Source: Desertivirga brevis
GTDB taxonomy: Bacteria > Bacteroidota > Bacteroidia > Sphingobacteriales > Sphingobacteriaceae
Assembly: GCF_017355835.1 (NCBI RefSeq)
Contig: NZ_JAFEWF010000001.1
Coordinates: forward strand, 1-64,000
DNA length: 64,000 nt
Direction of reading: 5' to 3'
Below the pieces are notes generated by a model. It made no database searches, had not been told where the DNA came from, and was given only the letters and a program-made list of their open reading frames with translations. How positions within the stretch are numbered: position 1 is the stretch's first letter; each line of letters opens with the position of its first letter. The position numbers and the translations under genes are program-made. Positions 34,466 to 42,950 of the stretch are shown piece after piece.

Positions 34466-35933
34466 TGTATGTTTCTATATTTTTAACTTCTGTGTTTATT
34501 AGTGTGTTATGTCTTATTACCTGGATTGTTTCTCCTGGTTTTAGTTCTTCCGAATCGGAGAGGATCTTCCCCTTTTTCTTCAATAAAGCGAAGCCTCTCT
34601 TTAATATTTTATTAGGGCTTGCAGCCGCAATACCTTCACCCAAACGCTCCAATGCTTTTTTTTGATCTATAAGCAAACGAGGAAGGGTAGAGCTTAATTG
34701 CGTTTGCAGTAGAGAGCTTTTTTGCTTTTCTTCCTTTAAAACCTGCTGCACCCGGTAACCCATTCGGAGCACTTTCTCCTGCACATTTTTCTCGTGCTTA
34801 TGAAGGATATTTCTCGCTTTATTATTTAAGTTATACTGCCGCTGTTTCAAATCCTGTCCAGATTCGCTAAGCAGTTGCCGGGATCCTTCAACAATCCTCT
34901 CTGTTCTTCGGTCCAGCTCCTGCTCCCGCCGGTTTAGTTCCTGCTTTACCGACCTTAGGAAACCATCTTGCAATAAATGCAAACTTCTGTTATTCCGGGC
35001 TAGGAGATCCTGTCCCTTATTCTGAATACCTCCCGCCAAAAAATTCACCTGCTTTTCAAAGTTATTGTTATGATCGAGGATAAATTGTGCTGCAATACTC
35101 GGTGTTTTCGTATGGACTCTTGCAAAGAAATCGCAAATACCCTGATTCATATGGTGACCAATACCGGTGATAACCGGGATAGGGAAAGTGGCGAGGGCGA
35201 GACTGAGATGATAATCATCAAAAGGTAGAAAATCAGCAGGAGCACCACCACCTCGGGTTAGTACAACCACATCATAATTAACTTTTGAAATTCTTATTTT
35301 ACTGAAGGCATCATAGAGGGAGGACTGAGCCCCATAGCCCTGTACCAATACGTTATATAAGTCGACCCTAAATTTGTACCCAAACTCATTGCTTTGCAAA
35401 CAGTGACTAAAGTCAGAATAAGCGTCAGAACTAGCTGAAGTAATTAAGGCGATTCGTTGTATCGCCCTTGGTAAGCCCAGTCGTTTGTTTGGTGTTATAA
35501 AACTCCCGTTTTGAAATTGGATAACATGAGGATGATCCGCAAGAAGCTTCTTAAGAGTTTCCTTCCTTTGCAGCTCTATGCCTCCCAAGGTCAGCTCGGC
35601 ATCGATCTCGCATAGCACCAGACTTAAACCGTAAACTGGATGATAGTTAATGGTTACCCTAGCTCCAACTTTTATTCCCTCTGTAAACTTTTGGCCTGTT
35701 ACTTTTTCAAAGCCGGCTATTGCCATAGTACCTTCTCCCATAAAAGCGCAGGCTCTGATTTGTGCTACTTTAGCACCTTTGTCTAGTTCAATGAGATCGA
35801 AGTAAATATGACTCCCAATCTTCCTTACACCAGCAACTTCTCCCTTTACCCAGTATGAGGAAGGGAAACGCTCACGGATGGTATTCTGAACCTGGGTAAG
35901 CAGTTGCTTTAGTGAAATGTAAGATGCGGGCAT
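34443..35933 (-). CDS. xseA: Exodeoxyribonuclease VII large subunit
   Basis: From the ATG at 35933 (four codons inside a TTG-initiated reading) the protein has 496 residues. The OB-fold domain (about 1-100, YWVKGEVAGVRKIGSHIYFD) is followed by the catalytic domain with VVLTRGGGAPADFLPFDDY and ITGIGHHMNQGICD (about 225-270), then long helices (about 295-430) that bind XseB. This family member has GGGAPAD where many have GGGSxED, seen in other Bacteroidota members. Confidence 0.93.
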   Translation of the reverse strand: MPASYISLKQLLTQVQNTIRERFPSSYWVKGEVAGVRKIGSHIYFDLIELDKGAKVAQIRACAFMGEGTMAIAGFEKVTGQKFTEGIKVGARVTINYHPVYGLSLVLCEIDAELTLGGIELQRKETLKKLLADHPHVIQFQNGSFITPNKRLGLPRAIQRIALITSASSDAYSDFSHCLQSNEFGYKFRVDLYNVLVQGYGAQSSLYDAFSKIRISKVNYDVVVLTRGGGAPADFLPFDDYHLSLALATFPIPVITGIGHHMNQGICDFFARVHTKTPSIAAQFILDHNNNFEKQVNFLAGGIQNKGQDLLARNNRSLHLLQDGFLRSVKQELNRREQELDRRTERIVEGSRQLLSESGQDLKQRQYNLNNKARNILHKHEKNVQEKVLRMGYRVQQVLKEEKQKSSLLQTQLSSTLPRLLIDQKKALERLGEGIAAASPNKILKRGFALLKKKGKILSDSEELKPGETIQVIRHNTLINTEVKNIETYNGRDFEL

Positions 35934-35942
35934 GTTGTGATG

Positions 35943-35950
35943 CAAAGATA
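35943..35950 (-). promoter_or_regulatory. -7 promoter box (TATCTTTG) of xseA
   Basis: A perfect TAnnTTTG match on the minus strand ending 9 bases before the xseA ATG at 35933. The transcript would have a very short leader. This supports the ATG start and fits a pattern common in Bacteroidota. Confidence 0.45.
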
Positions 35951-36073
35951 AGAGGAATGTTACATGATTCTGCTTATCAAATTTGAGGCAATTCTATTAG
36001 GAAAAGATATTATTCTGCATATTCGCCTTCTGGATACTTCAACCAAATGAATCCTTAATAGTAACCAAATTCA

Positions 36074-37429
36074 ATGAAAAGACAATATTATCTATACATG
36101 ATGCAGGTTTCGCTGCTTCTATTTTCCTGCTTATTTTTCTCTTGCGCCAAGTCGCTCAACCCAAGGAGTAATAAGGTAAAATACTCTCAGGAAATGGTGG
36201 AAAGAAGAGCATTAAAGAGTTTCTTTTCTAATCGCTCGGAGCAACAGTTAGCAAAGGCACATTGGGATTATGTTCCAGGTCTTGTCGCCTTTAGTGTTTT
36301 GAAGGCTTGGGAGCAATATCCTCAAAAGGAGGAGTATTACAAGGTGGTAAAAGCTTATGCCGATCATTGTCTTCAAGGGAAAGACACAATTGCGGTAGGA
36401 GCAAGCAATATCGACGACCTGGCAGCAGGAAAGATTTTTTTCACTCTTTATGAAAGGGAAATGAAAAAAGGAAATAAGGCTGATGCTGAGCGTTATAAAA
36501 ACTGTGTTACTTTTCTAAGGAATAAATTGAAATATCAGCATAGCCGCATTGGTTCTGGCAAACCTGGTACCGGAGGTTTCTTTCATAAAGCGCAATATCC
36601 TAATCAAATGTGGTTAGACGGTCTTTATATGGGTCCAGCTATGTACGCCGGATGGCAGGGGACTTTTGGGACACAAGAAAGTCGCGAGGAGAATTACAAA
36701 TCCTGGTCTGACATAGCAATGCAGTTCAAAATCCTCAACGAGCGGACTTATGATAAATCAAAACAGTTGAACTATCATGCATGGAGCGCAGACCCTCGGG
36801 ACGAAAATTCTTTCTGGGCAAGAAAGGAAGGAGAATACAAGGGATGTTCTCCGGAATTTTGGGGTAGAGGAATGGGGTGGTTCTTCGCTGCATTGGTAGA
36901 TGTTCTGGAGCTTATGCCTAAAGACCATCCAGATTATCAGGCCCTTGTTCAAATAACAAATCAGGTTGCTAAAGGGTTGGCCCGTCATCAGGATAAACGC
37001 AGCGGCAACTGGTATCAGTTACTGCAGTATGATGAACATAAAAGAGCCGATGACAAAGGTGATCTTATCAATGGCGAGGTTGTTAACAAGTGTGACAATA
37101 GTAACTATCTTGAGTCTTCAGCTTCGTCTATGTTCACGTATGCTTACCTGAAAGGTATCCGCTTAGGTGCTTTGGATAGAACGGAATTTATGCCTGTGGC
37201 AGAAAAGGCCTATAATGGCTTATTGACCAATTTTATCCGTGAAGGAGTTAATGGCGAATTAGACATCATTCAATCTTGCGCATCAGCAGGATTAGGCCCG
37301 GCCAAAGACAAATCGAGAACAGGAACTATCAATTACTATTTATGCGGAAAGGATGTTACTGTTACCCAGAATGAAGGAAAAGCTATCGGTCCGTTTATTT
37401 TAGCTAGCTTGGAATACGAGCGTAGGTAG
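36074..37429 (+). CDS. Glycoside hydrolase family 105 protein (unsaturated rhamnogalacturonyl hydrolase-like)
   Basis: A 451-residue exported protein with a signal/lipobox region (FSCLFFSCAK, Cys about residue 25). The (alpha/alpha)6-barrel pattern of GH88/GH105 is visible: DDLAAGKIFF (about 116-125) with the Asp pair, a KAQYPNQMWLDGLYMGPAMY segment (about 173-192) and WGRGMGWFFAALVDVLE (about 263-279). The family removes unsaturated uronic acids from pectin oligosaccharides. It is not part of a visible polysaccharide locus. Confidence 0.88.
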   Translation: MKRQYYLYMMQVSLLLFSCLFFSCAKSLNPRSNKVKYSQEMVERRALKSFFSNRSEQQLAKAHWDYVPGLVAFSVLKAWEQYPQKEEYYKVVKAYADHCLQGKDTIAVGASNIDDLAAGKIFFTLYEREMKKGNKADAERYKNCVTFLRNKLKYQHSRIGSGKPGTGGFFHKAQYPNQMWLDGLYMGPAMYAGWQGTFGTQESREENYKSWSDIAMQFKILNERTYDKSKQLNYHAWSADPRDENSFWARKEGEYKGCSPEFWGRGMGWFFAALVDVLELMPKDHPDYQALVQITNQVAKGLARHQDKRSGNWYQLLQYDEHKRADDKGDLINGEVVNKCDNSNYLESSASSMFTYAYLKGIRLGALDRTEFMPVAEKAYNGLLTNFIREGVNGELDIIQSCASAGLGPAKDKSRTGTINYYLCGKDVTVTQNEGKAIGPFILASLEYERR

Positions 37430-37524
37430 AATGCTTTAGTCCTGACATTCAGCATACATTTCCCTACAATAAATCCAGAAATTAGGGGTTTATACTCTTA
37501 ACTTGTTCACAAAATTCGGGTCTT

Positions 37525-38217
37525 ATGAGAAATGCGTTAATGATGATCTTCACTTTCTTTGGATGCACAGCACTTGCTCAGGAAAAAACGTTAGACAAAT
37601 TAGTTACAACTAAGCAGGAAACTGCGGAGGTGAAATTAGCCGGAGATGTTACTGTTTCTGCCAAGAAAAGTACTGAAATGGAGGGTGCTAAAACCTTAAT
37701 CACGAAAGCAGAACGTCAAACCATCGGCCGCCTTAAGAACGTTTACAAAATAGATGAAGGAATCTTTCGATCTGAACAACCTGGGAGAAATGATTTTAGT
37801 GCTTTAGAAGAGATGGGGCTTACTGAAGTATTAAGCGTTCGTCGCTTTTGGAACGATGATAGGAAAACAAAACATACTGGCTTGAAAACTCATCATATAT
37901 CTATGAAGGCTGGAGATATTGTTGAACACAAAGTAGTTAAAGCTTTGAAGGTTATCAGAGACAGAAAAGGACCTCTGTTGATTCACTGCTGGCATGGTGC
38001 CGATCGCACTGGAATGCTTGTGGCAATGTATCGCATGGTTTTTCAAAATTGGCCTAAAGAAGCAGCGATAGATGAAATGACAAAAGGAGATTTCGGTTTC
38101 CATTCTGTTTATGGCAATATCATAGATTTTATCAACGAGGCAGATATCCCGAAAATCAAAGAGAAGGTTCTAGGCAAAAATGCTAGTGAAGCAGTATTTG
38201 CTGCTGAATTTGAATAA
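37525..38217 (+). CDS. Exported dual-specificity-like protein phosphatase
   Basis: A 230-residue protein with a signal peptide (MRNALMMIFTFFGCTALAQ) and a Cys-based phosphatase domain. The P-loop HCWHGADRTG places the catalytic Cys at 155 and Arg at 161, and RSEQPGRNDFSALEEMG opens the fold. Such periplasmic phosphatases may act on phosphoinositol, lipid or protein phosphates. No acid is obvious in the WPD position. It has its own terminator. Confidence 0.85.
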   Translation: MRNALMMIFTFFGCTALAQEKTLDKLVTTKQETAEVKLAGDVTVSAKKSTEMEGAKTLITKAERQTIGRLKNVYKIDEGIFRSEQPGRNDFSALEEMGLTEVLSVRRFWNDDRKTKHTGLKTHHISMKAGDIVEHKVVKALKVIRDRKGPLLIHCWHGADRTGMLVAMYRMVFQNWPKEAAIDEMTKGDFGFHSVYGNIIDFINEADIPKIKEKVLGKNASEAVFAAEFE

Positions 38218-38258
38218 TTTACTACCAGGAACTAATAATACTTTTTCCTAATAATTTG

Positions 38259-38300
38259 TGTGGTACTACCGGCAAGCGAAGCTGATAGTACCACATTTTT
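38259..38300 (+). terminator. Intrinsic terminator after the phosphatase gene
   Basis: TGTGGTACTA (38259-38268) and TAGTACCACA (38286-38295) form a perfect 10-bp stem with a 17-base loop, followed by five T residues. It also sits at the end of the convergent gene at 38303. Confidence 0.78.
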
Positions 38301-38302
38301 GT

Positions 38303-38488
38303 TTAGCGCTGCTCCTCGCTTTTTAGGTAGTTTTTGATATAAAAGCGATACAACTGCAAGAGGATTACCACGGTATAGCATGCTAGTGTTAACCACAGTA
38401 CAATCTGGGAATATGAAGAATGTGTAATAGATAAACCAACATATGTGATCATCCCGATTATTCTTAAAATTCCAATTAGTTGTTTCAT
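38303..38488 (-). CDS. Small two-helix membrane protein
   Basis: A 61-residue protein with two hydrophobic segments (about 4-24 and 28-48) and a basic tail (YIKNYLKSEEQR). It starts 20 bases after the stop of the thioredoxin-like gene and probably shares its operon. Function unknown. Confidence 0.6.
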   Translation of the reverse strand: MKQLIGILRIIGMITYVGLSITHSSYSQIVLWLTLACYTVVILLQLYRFYIKNYLKSEEQR

Positions 38489-38508
38489 TGTCGTTCTTGT
38501 TTATCTCC

Positions 38509-39663
38509 TTACTTTATATATGTCTTTATTTTTTCTTCAAGTTGTCCCTCTCCGTAACCTACCCATGATCCCAGTACTGTTCCTTCTGGCGAAATCATCA
38601 CATAATGAGGGATTCCATTCACACCATATCTGGCGGCTATGCCTGCCATTCCTTTACCGTCATTCAAATTTTCCCAGGATACTTTATGCTGTTCAGAAGC
38701 CTTTTGCCAGTTGGCCTTTTTAACGTCTACAGATAAGCTTACTACAGTTAGTTTGTCCTTGTATTTTTCAGACACCTCCTTTAGTTCTGGCATAGCTGCG
38801 ATACACGGGCCACAACCCATGCTCCAAAAGTCAAGTACCAAATATTTTCCTTTATAATCACTTAAAGATCTCTTTTGTCCAGCTAAATTTGAAAATATAG
38901 TGTCGGCCATGGGCTCCCCATTTTTAACCACCTTAGGAGGAAACAAATATGCTTCTATCTCATAACCCTTGTCGGTTTGTTTTTGATTAGGGCTTAGTCG
39001 TTTATATAATTCAATAGCAGGTCTTCTTAGAGCATTGTTTTGGTACCTTGCAGTCATTGCAACACCATGTAATTTATCTATCCAAATAGTTGTAACTGGA
39101 AGAGTTTGCAAAATTTTAATATCTTTTAGACAAACAAGATTGGATAGAGAATCCTCCATACGAATAATAGAATCTGCGCTGCGTTTGAATTTCTGTTTTT
39201 CATTCTCGTCCGAAGGTATTCCCTTGTTGTAAAGAATATTTCTTTTAATAGAAAGCTCCTGTAGTTGATCCAATTGTAACATGGAAGCTTTAGTGAAAAG
39301 ACTTGCTTCTTTCTGTTCCTTCAAAGGGCTCTCTACCGTCCAGGTTCTAAGTAGTTTATTATTTCCGCTGATTTTTATGGTAATACCGGGGCCAGCCCAT
39401 AGTTCTAACCATTGTGAAGGGAAGCCAGGGCCTCGTCCTAAAAGAATCAGCTTTGTCACTTGATCTACCGTTCCTCTAAATTTAAAAACACCAGCCCTTA
39501 CTGTATCAGAAGCAATAGGTTTTAGAAGGTTTCCATCATCCTCGTTTAGTGTTATAGGAGTGCCATCTTCAAGCCCTTGCACGAATCCTTCAATCCAATA
39601 CTGTTTCTGAGCTTTTGCTAACATTGACAACAACATAAAGGTTAGGGTAATTATGGGTTTCAT
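38509..39663 (-). CDS. TlpA-type thioredoxin-fold protein with DUF4369-like N-terminal domain
   Basis: A 384-residue periplasmic protein: signal peptide (to AKA near 18), an N-terminal DUF4369-like beta domain (about 20-120: IEGFVQGLEDGTPITL), a helical linker, and a C-terminal thioredoxin domain (about 250-384) with the redox motif CGPC in FWSMGCGPCIAAMPELKEV and the cis-Pro segment (GIPHYVM). These are common in Bacteroidota, with a likely disulfide-reductase role in the cell envelope. It precedes a small membrane protein gene. Confidence 0.9.
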   Translation of the reverse strand: MKPIITLTFMLLSMLAKAQKQYWIEGFVQGLEDGTPITLNEDDGNLLKPIASDTVRAGVFKFRGTVDQVTKLILLGRGPGFPSQWLELWAGPGITIKISGNNKLLRTWTVESPLKEQKEASLFTKASMLQLDQLQELSIKRNILYNKGIPSDENEKQKFKRSADSIIRMEDSLSNLVCLKDIKILQTLPVTTIWIDKLHGVAMTARYQNNALRRPAIELYKRLSPNQKQTDKGYEIEAYLFPPKVVKNGEPMADTIFSNLAGQKRSLSDYKGKYLVLDFWSMGCGPCIAAMPELKEVSEKYKDKLTVVSLSVDVKKANWQKASEQHKVSWENLNDGKGMAGIAARYGVNGIPHYVMISPEGTVLGSWVGYGEGQLEEKIKTYIK

Positions 39664-39844
39664 AGCAGGAAAGTTTTATTTAAAGGTAAGAAAATAAATG
39701 TGTGGAAAAAGGAAAAGAATTTCTCGTTACAAAAAATGACTTTAATAGAGACCTTCAGATTTAAACGATTACTTTCAAGAATCCATTACTAGCTTAAATT
39801 ATAATTGCTAAATTGACTTTTGAAATTATCCACAATAAACATTT

Positions 39845-40549
39845 ATGAAAAATACTTTGTCACTTTTTTGCTTGCTTCTCGCTGCTTGTACCGGAACTCC
39901 AAATCGAAAGGCTGAAACAATTCGGGTTACCGGAGAGGGAAAGATCCGAGCAAAACCAGACCTTGTAATATTAACAATTCAAGTCGCATTTACTCAACTG
40001 AGAATGGCCGACGCGGTGAAGATGACCCAGAATACTGTTGATTCGGTTCTTAATATTCTTGAAAAATTTGGCACCAATGAGAATGATATAAAAACCAGTA
40101 GTATATCGGCTAATAAACATTATGAGTATAATGGAAGAGCCAATGTATTTACGGGTTATCAGGCAGAACAATCTATTGACTTCGTACTTCACGACATAAA
40201 AAAGTTCACAGTATTAACCGGAAAACTTTTGGAAACAAAGATCAGTAGTATTTCGAGAATCCAGTTTGACCATTCGAAATCTGACAGCTTGTTCCGGGAG
40301 GCCGATCTCCTGGCGTATGATGATGCTTTCCAGTCGGCCAAGAAGTTAAGTGACCGGGCAAACGTAAGTTTAGGTAAGCTTGTCTTCTTGAGCAATGCAG
40401 GAGGATCGGATACGAACGGAGATAACTACTACGGCTCTAATGAAGAGATTCAAACCTTTGCTAAAGGATATGGAGGGAACGGTTTTAAAATCTCACCAGA
40501 AGTGATGGAGTTTAAACGAACTGTTATCTCTGAGTACGAAATAGAATAG
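39845..40549 (+). CDS. SIMPL-domain (DUF541) lipoprotein
   Basis: A 234-residue protein with lipobox LLAAC (Cys about 15). The SIMPL signature is clear: TIRVTGEGKIRAKPDLVILT (read in part), 'Q-N-T-V-D-S-V-L-N-I-L', DIKTSSISANKHYEYNGR, and the YQAEQSIDFVLHD strand. The family has a beta-sandwich plus helix and is linked to envelope stress or cation binding in some members. The function here is unknown. Confidence 0.88.
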   Translation: MKNTLSLFCLLLAACTGTPNRKAETIRVTGEGKIRAKPDLVILTIQVAFTQLRMADAVKMTQNTVDSVLNILEKFGTNENDIKTSSISANKHYEYNGRANVFTGYQAEQSIDFVLHDIKKFTVLTGKLLETKISSISRIQFDHSKSDSLFREADLLAYDDAFQSAKKLSDRANVSLGKLVFLSNAGGSDTNGDNYYGSNEEIQTFAKGYGGNGFKISPEVMEFKRTVISEYEIE

Positions 40550-40660
40550 GTATACCAATAAACATCAGTTGGACCCTGGGTTGGCCTGGTACCGAAGGTG
40601 AGATAAAAAGTTCTGTAAGAGCAATTCGGATGAAGTTAACAAAAAAGCCAGTATCGAGAC

Positions 40661-41155
40661 TTACAACTTCTTCAGAGCGATCTTCCTTAACTGGTTATTT
40701 TCCTCGTTCTGGGCAACTTTGGCAAGCTCTCTTTTATCAGTGAGCTTTTTGATCGCCATTTTCCTTAATTGGGTATTTTTCTCGTTTTCGGCTACATTTC
40801 CTAATTCACGCTGGTCTGTAAGTTTAGAGATAGCAAGTTGTCTTAATTGCCGGTCTTTTTCATGTTCAGCAACTTTGCCTAATTCCCTCTGGTTTGAAAG
40901 TCGCTCGATAGCAAGTTTCCTTAGTTGCTTGTTTTGCTCATGCTGTGCTACCTTACCTAACTCCCGTTGATTGGTCAGCCTTTCTATGGCTAACTTTCTC
41001 AATCTTACATTTTTCTCGTCCTCCGCAATGTCGCCAAGTTTGCGTTGACCGAGGCGCGTTTCTGATTTTTTGTAAGATGTTGATGCTAACTCTTGTTTAG
41101 ATGAACATGCTTGTAAAGCTGTTACAAAAACTAGTAAGTAAATGAAGTTCCTCAT
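40661..41155 (-). CDS. Lipoprotein with five 26-residue helical repeats
   Basis: From the ATG at 41155 the protein has 164 residues: MRNFIYLLVFVTALQAC (lipobox LQAC), a short Ser/Lys linker, then five tandem repeats of about 26 residues with the core 'R-L-[TS]-[ND]-Q-R-E-L-G-K-V-A-[EQ]-[HN]-E-x-N-x-Q-L-R-K-L-A-I'. Each repeat looks like a pair of short helices, as in HEAT or variant-leucine repeats. The product is highly charged. No family name can be given. The earlier ATG at 41179 would add eight residues before the signal. Confidence 0.75.
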   Translation of the reverse strand: MRNFIYLLVFVTALQACSSKQELASTSYKKSETRLGQRKLGDIAEDEKNVRLRKLAIERLTNQRELGKVAQHEQNKQLRKLAIERLSNQRELGKVAEHEKDRQLRQLAISKLTDQRELGNVAENEKNTQLRKMAIKKLTDKRELAKVAQNEENNQLRKIALKKL

Positions 41156-41297
41156 GATTTGATTTTGCCTACTTTTCATTGGAGAGAATAAAGGTAATTA
41201 AGTTTAATCTCCGTATGCATTTAAAATACTTTTATTAAGTAGTGGACGTCTCAGTAGTTATAGGAATCGCGCGATCAGCACAATTTCTTTAACGTAA

Positions 41298-42392
41298 CTA
41301 TATATCCGTGCGGCTTAAAATTTCGTGGATCTTTGTATCTAACTCTTTAGTTGCGGCCTCAAGTAATCCTAATTCATCAGTTTTTCGAAGAGCGTTAGAT
41401 TCTTTCATTAGCGACACTATTCCAAGGATTGAGGATACCGGACGTCGGAGCTCATGAGCTTGAATAAAAGCAATAGTATTTAGCGATTCACTTTTTTGGC
41501 GAGAAAGGTGTTCGTGCTTTACTTTTGAGGTTATATCTGAAAAATTAACTGATAATCCGAATATTTCCCCTTCTGTAGTAAATGCCGGTTCGATTTTAAG
41601 CAAGTACCAAAAATAACTGCCGCCAACCTCTAAATTGACTTCATCAAATACCGCCGTTCCTCCCAAGGCCTTTCTACAATCCATATAGAATTTACTGAAA
41701 CTTTCCACAGGAAAATAATAGGTAATCGATCTTCCCTTTTCTGGTATTTCTCCATTAAGCTCCTTTACAAATCTTGCCCAAGTTTTATTAAATGCCAGAA
41801 TCTCAAAGTCCCTTGATAAGAGTAAGTGATTATCAATAGAGCTTTCGAAAAAGGAGCGAAGTTCGTTTTCCTTCTTCTTTGCATCATCCAATTGTTCCCG
41901 GATCAGCTTCAAACTCTCGTCCAATTCAAGCAGGTAAACTACCTGCTTAGAAAGCATCTCTAAAGTCCGTTTCTGAAGGTCGCTTAATTCTCCCGGTGCC
42001 TGGTCAATTACACAAAGGCTTCCAAGATGGTATCCCTCCGAGGTGGTTAAAGGGCTTCCTGCATAAAAACGGATGTGAGGATTACCTGTTACCAAAGGAT
42101 TCAAGGCAAACCGCTCATCCATTTGTGCATCTTTAACAACCATGAATGCTCCATTGTCAACCACATGAGTACAAAATGAATCTTGTCTTGAGGTTGTATC
42201 CGAATCGAAACCTTGTTTAAACCGGATATATTGAATATCCGTATCAATGAAGGTGATAAGAGCTGTAGGGGTCTTACAAACTTCTGCTGCAAGTTGAACA
42301 ATCGTGTTAAGCTCACGCTCTACTTCGAATTCCCTATCAACAAACCGTTTTACCTGTTCTATTCTATTTTGCTCTTTTTCAGCCTGGATCAT
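41298..42392 (-). CDS. GAF-PAS sensor with histidine-kinase dimerisation domain but no ATPase domain
   Basis: A 364-residue cytoplasmic protein: GAF domain (about 20-160: IVQLAAEVCKTPTALITFID, CTHVVDNGAFMVVKDAQMDE), a helical linker, PAS domain (about 182-300: ILAFNKTWARFV, FWYLLKIEPAFTTEGEIFGL), and a HisKA-like helix pair with the phospho-acceptor motif HELRRPVSSILG. It then ends at residue 364 with no HATPase domain, and no kinase core gene follows. It may be phosphorylated in trans or work as a dimer partner. The reading frame has no sign of a break. Confidence 0.85.
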   Translation of the reverse strand: MIQAEKEQNRIEQVKRFVDREFEVERELNTIVQLAAEVCKTPTALITFIDTDIQYIRFKQGFDSDTTSRQDSFCTHVVDNGAFMVVKDAQMDERFALNPLVTGNPHIRFYAGSPLTTSEGYHLGSLCVIDQAPGELSDLQKRTLEMLSKQVVYLLELDESLKLIREQLDDAKKKENELRSFFESSIDNHLLLSRDFEILAFNKTWARFVKELNGEIPEKGRSITYYFPVESFSKFYMDCRKALGGTAVFDEVNLEVGGSYFWYLLKIEPAFTTEGEIFGLSVNFSDITSKVKHEHLSRQKSESLNTIAFIQAHELRRPVSSILGIVSLMKESNALRKTDELGLLEAATKELDTKIHEILSRTDI

Positions 42393-42541
42393 ACCTCTGA
42401 TATTTGATTTTCTATCGAATACCTTATACTATCTCTTAAATAAAAAAGTTTAAGATTGGTTTTGATATAGGTATTTTACTCTCAGTATTTGTGGCTGAAG
42501 TTTTTGCGAATTAAAAATATTGTTGAAAACGCTACAACAAT

Positions 42542-42805
42542 TTATCTCGATGGTACCATAGACAGATGAATAAAGAAGCCTTTACCCTTTTCCCATTTAA
42601 CAAGTCCCTCCTTTGCCAGATGAGTATAAGCCCTCATAGGGGTAGCTTTAGAAATGCTTAAGCTACGACTCAGTTCTACAATTGATGGAAGGGGCAAATG
42701 CGGCTCAAATTTCCCTTGTTTAATACCTTTTTTTAGTTGAACAGCCAATTGTTGATAAAGCGGCTTTGATGAAACCGAATCCAGTTTTAGCGACAGGCCT
42801 GACAT
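42542..42805 (-). CDS. Minimal GntR-type HTH protein
   Basis: An 87-residue protein consisting only of a GntR winged helix (PLYQQLAVQLKKGIKQGKFE, LPLPSIVELSRSLSISKATP, AKEGLVKWEKGKGFF). The usual C-terminal ligand domain is absent; even the short YtrA type normally has some 30 more residues. It is either a compact regulator or the truncated start of a longer one. Confidence 0.75.
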   Translation of the reverse strand: MSGLSLKLDSVSSKPLYQQLAVQLKKGIKQGKFEPHLPLPSIVELSRSLSISKATPMRAYTHLAKEGLVKWEKGKGFFIHLSMVPSR

Positions 42806-42950
42806 AAGCTTTGATGAATAATTTAATAATTGATTATGTCCGAAGGTATGAAGGATAGGGAAATTTAACCCGTACTATACGTCCTGAATTTCCATCCTTA
42901 ACGTTTCATTTTAGGAAAAAAAAGCGTTCCGGAGGCTTTTACACGCATAT

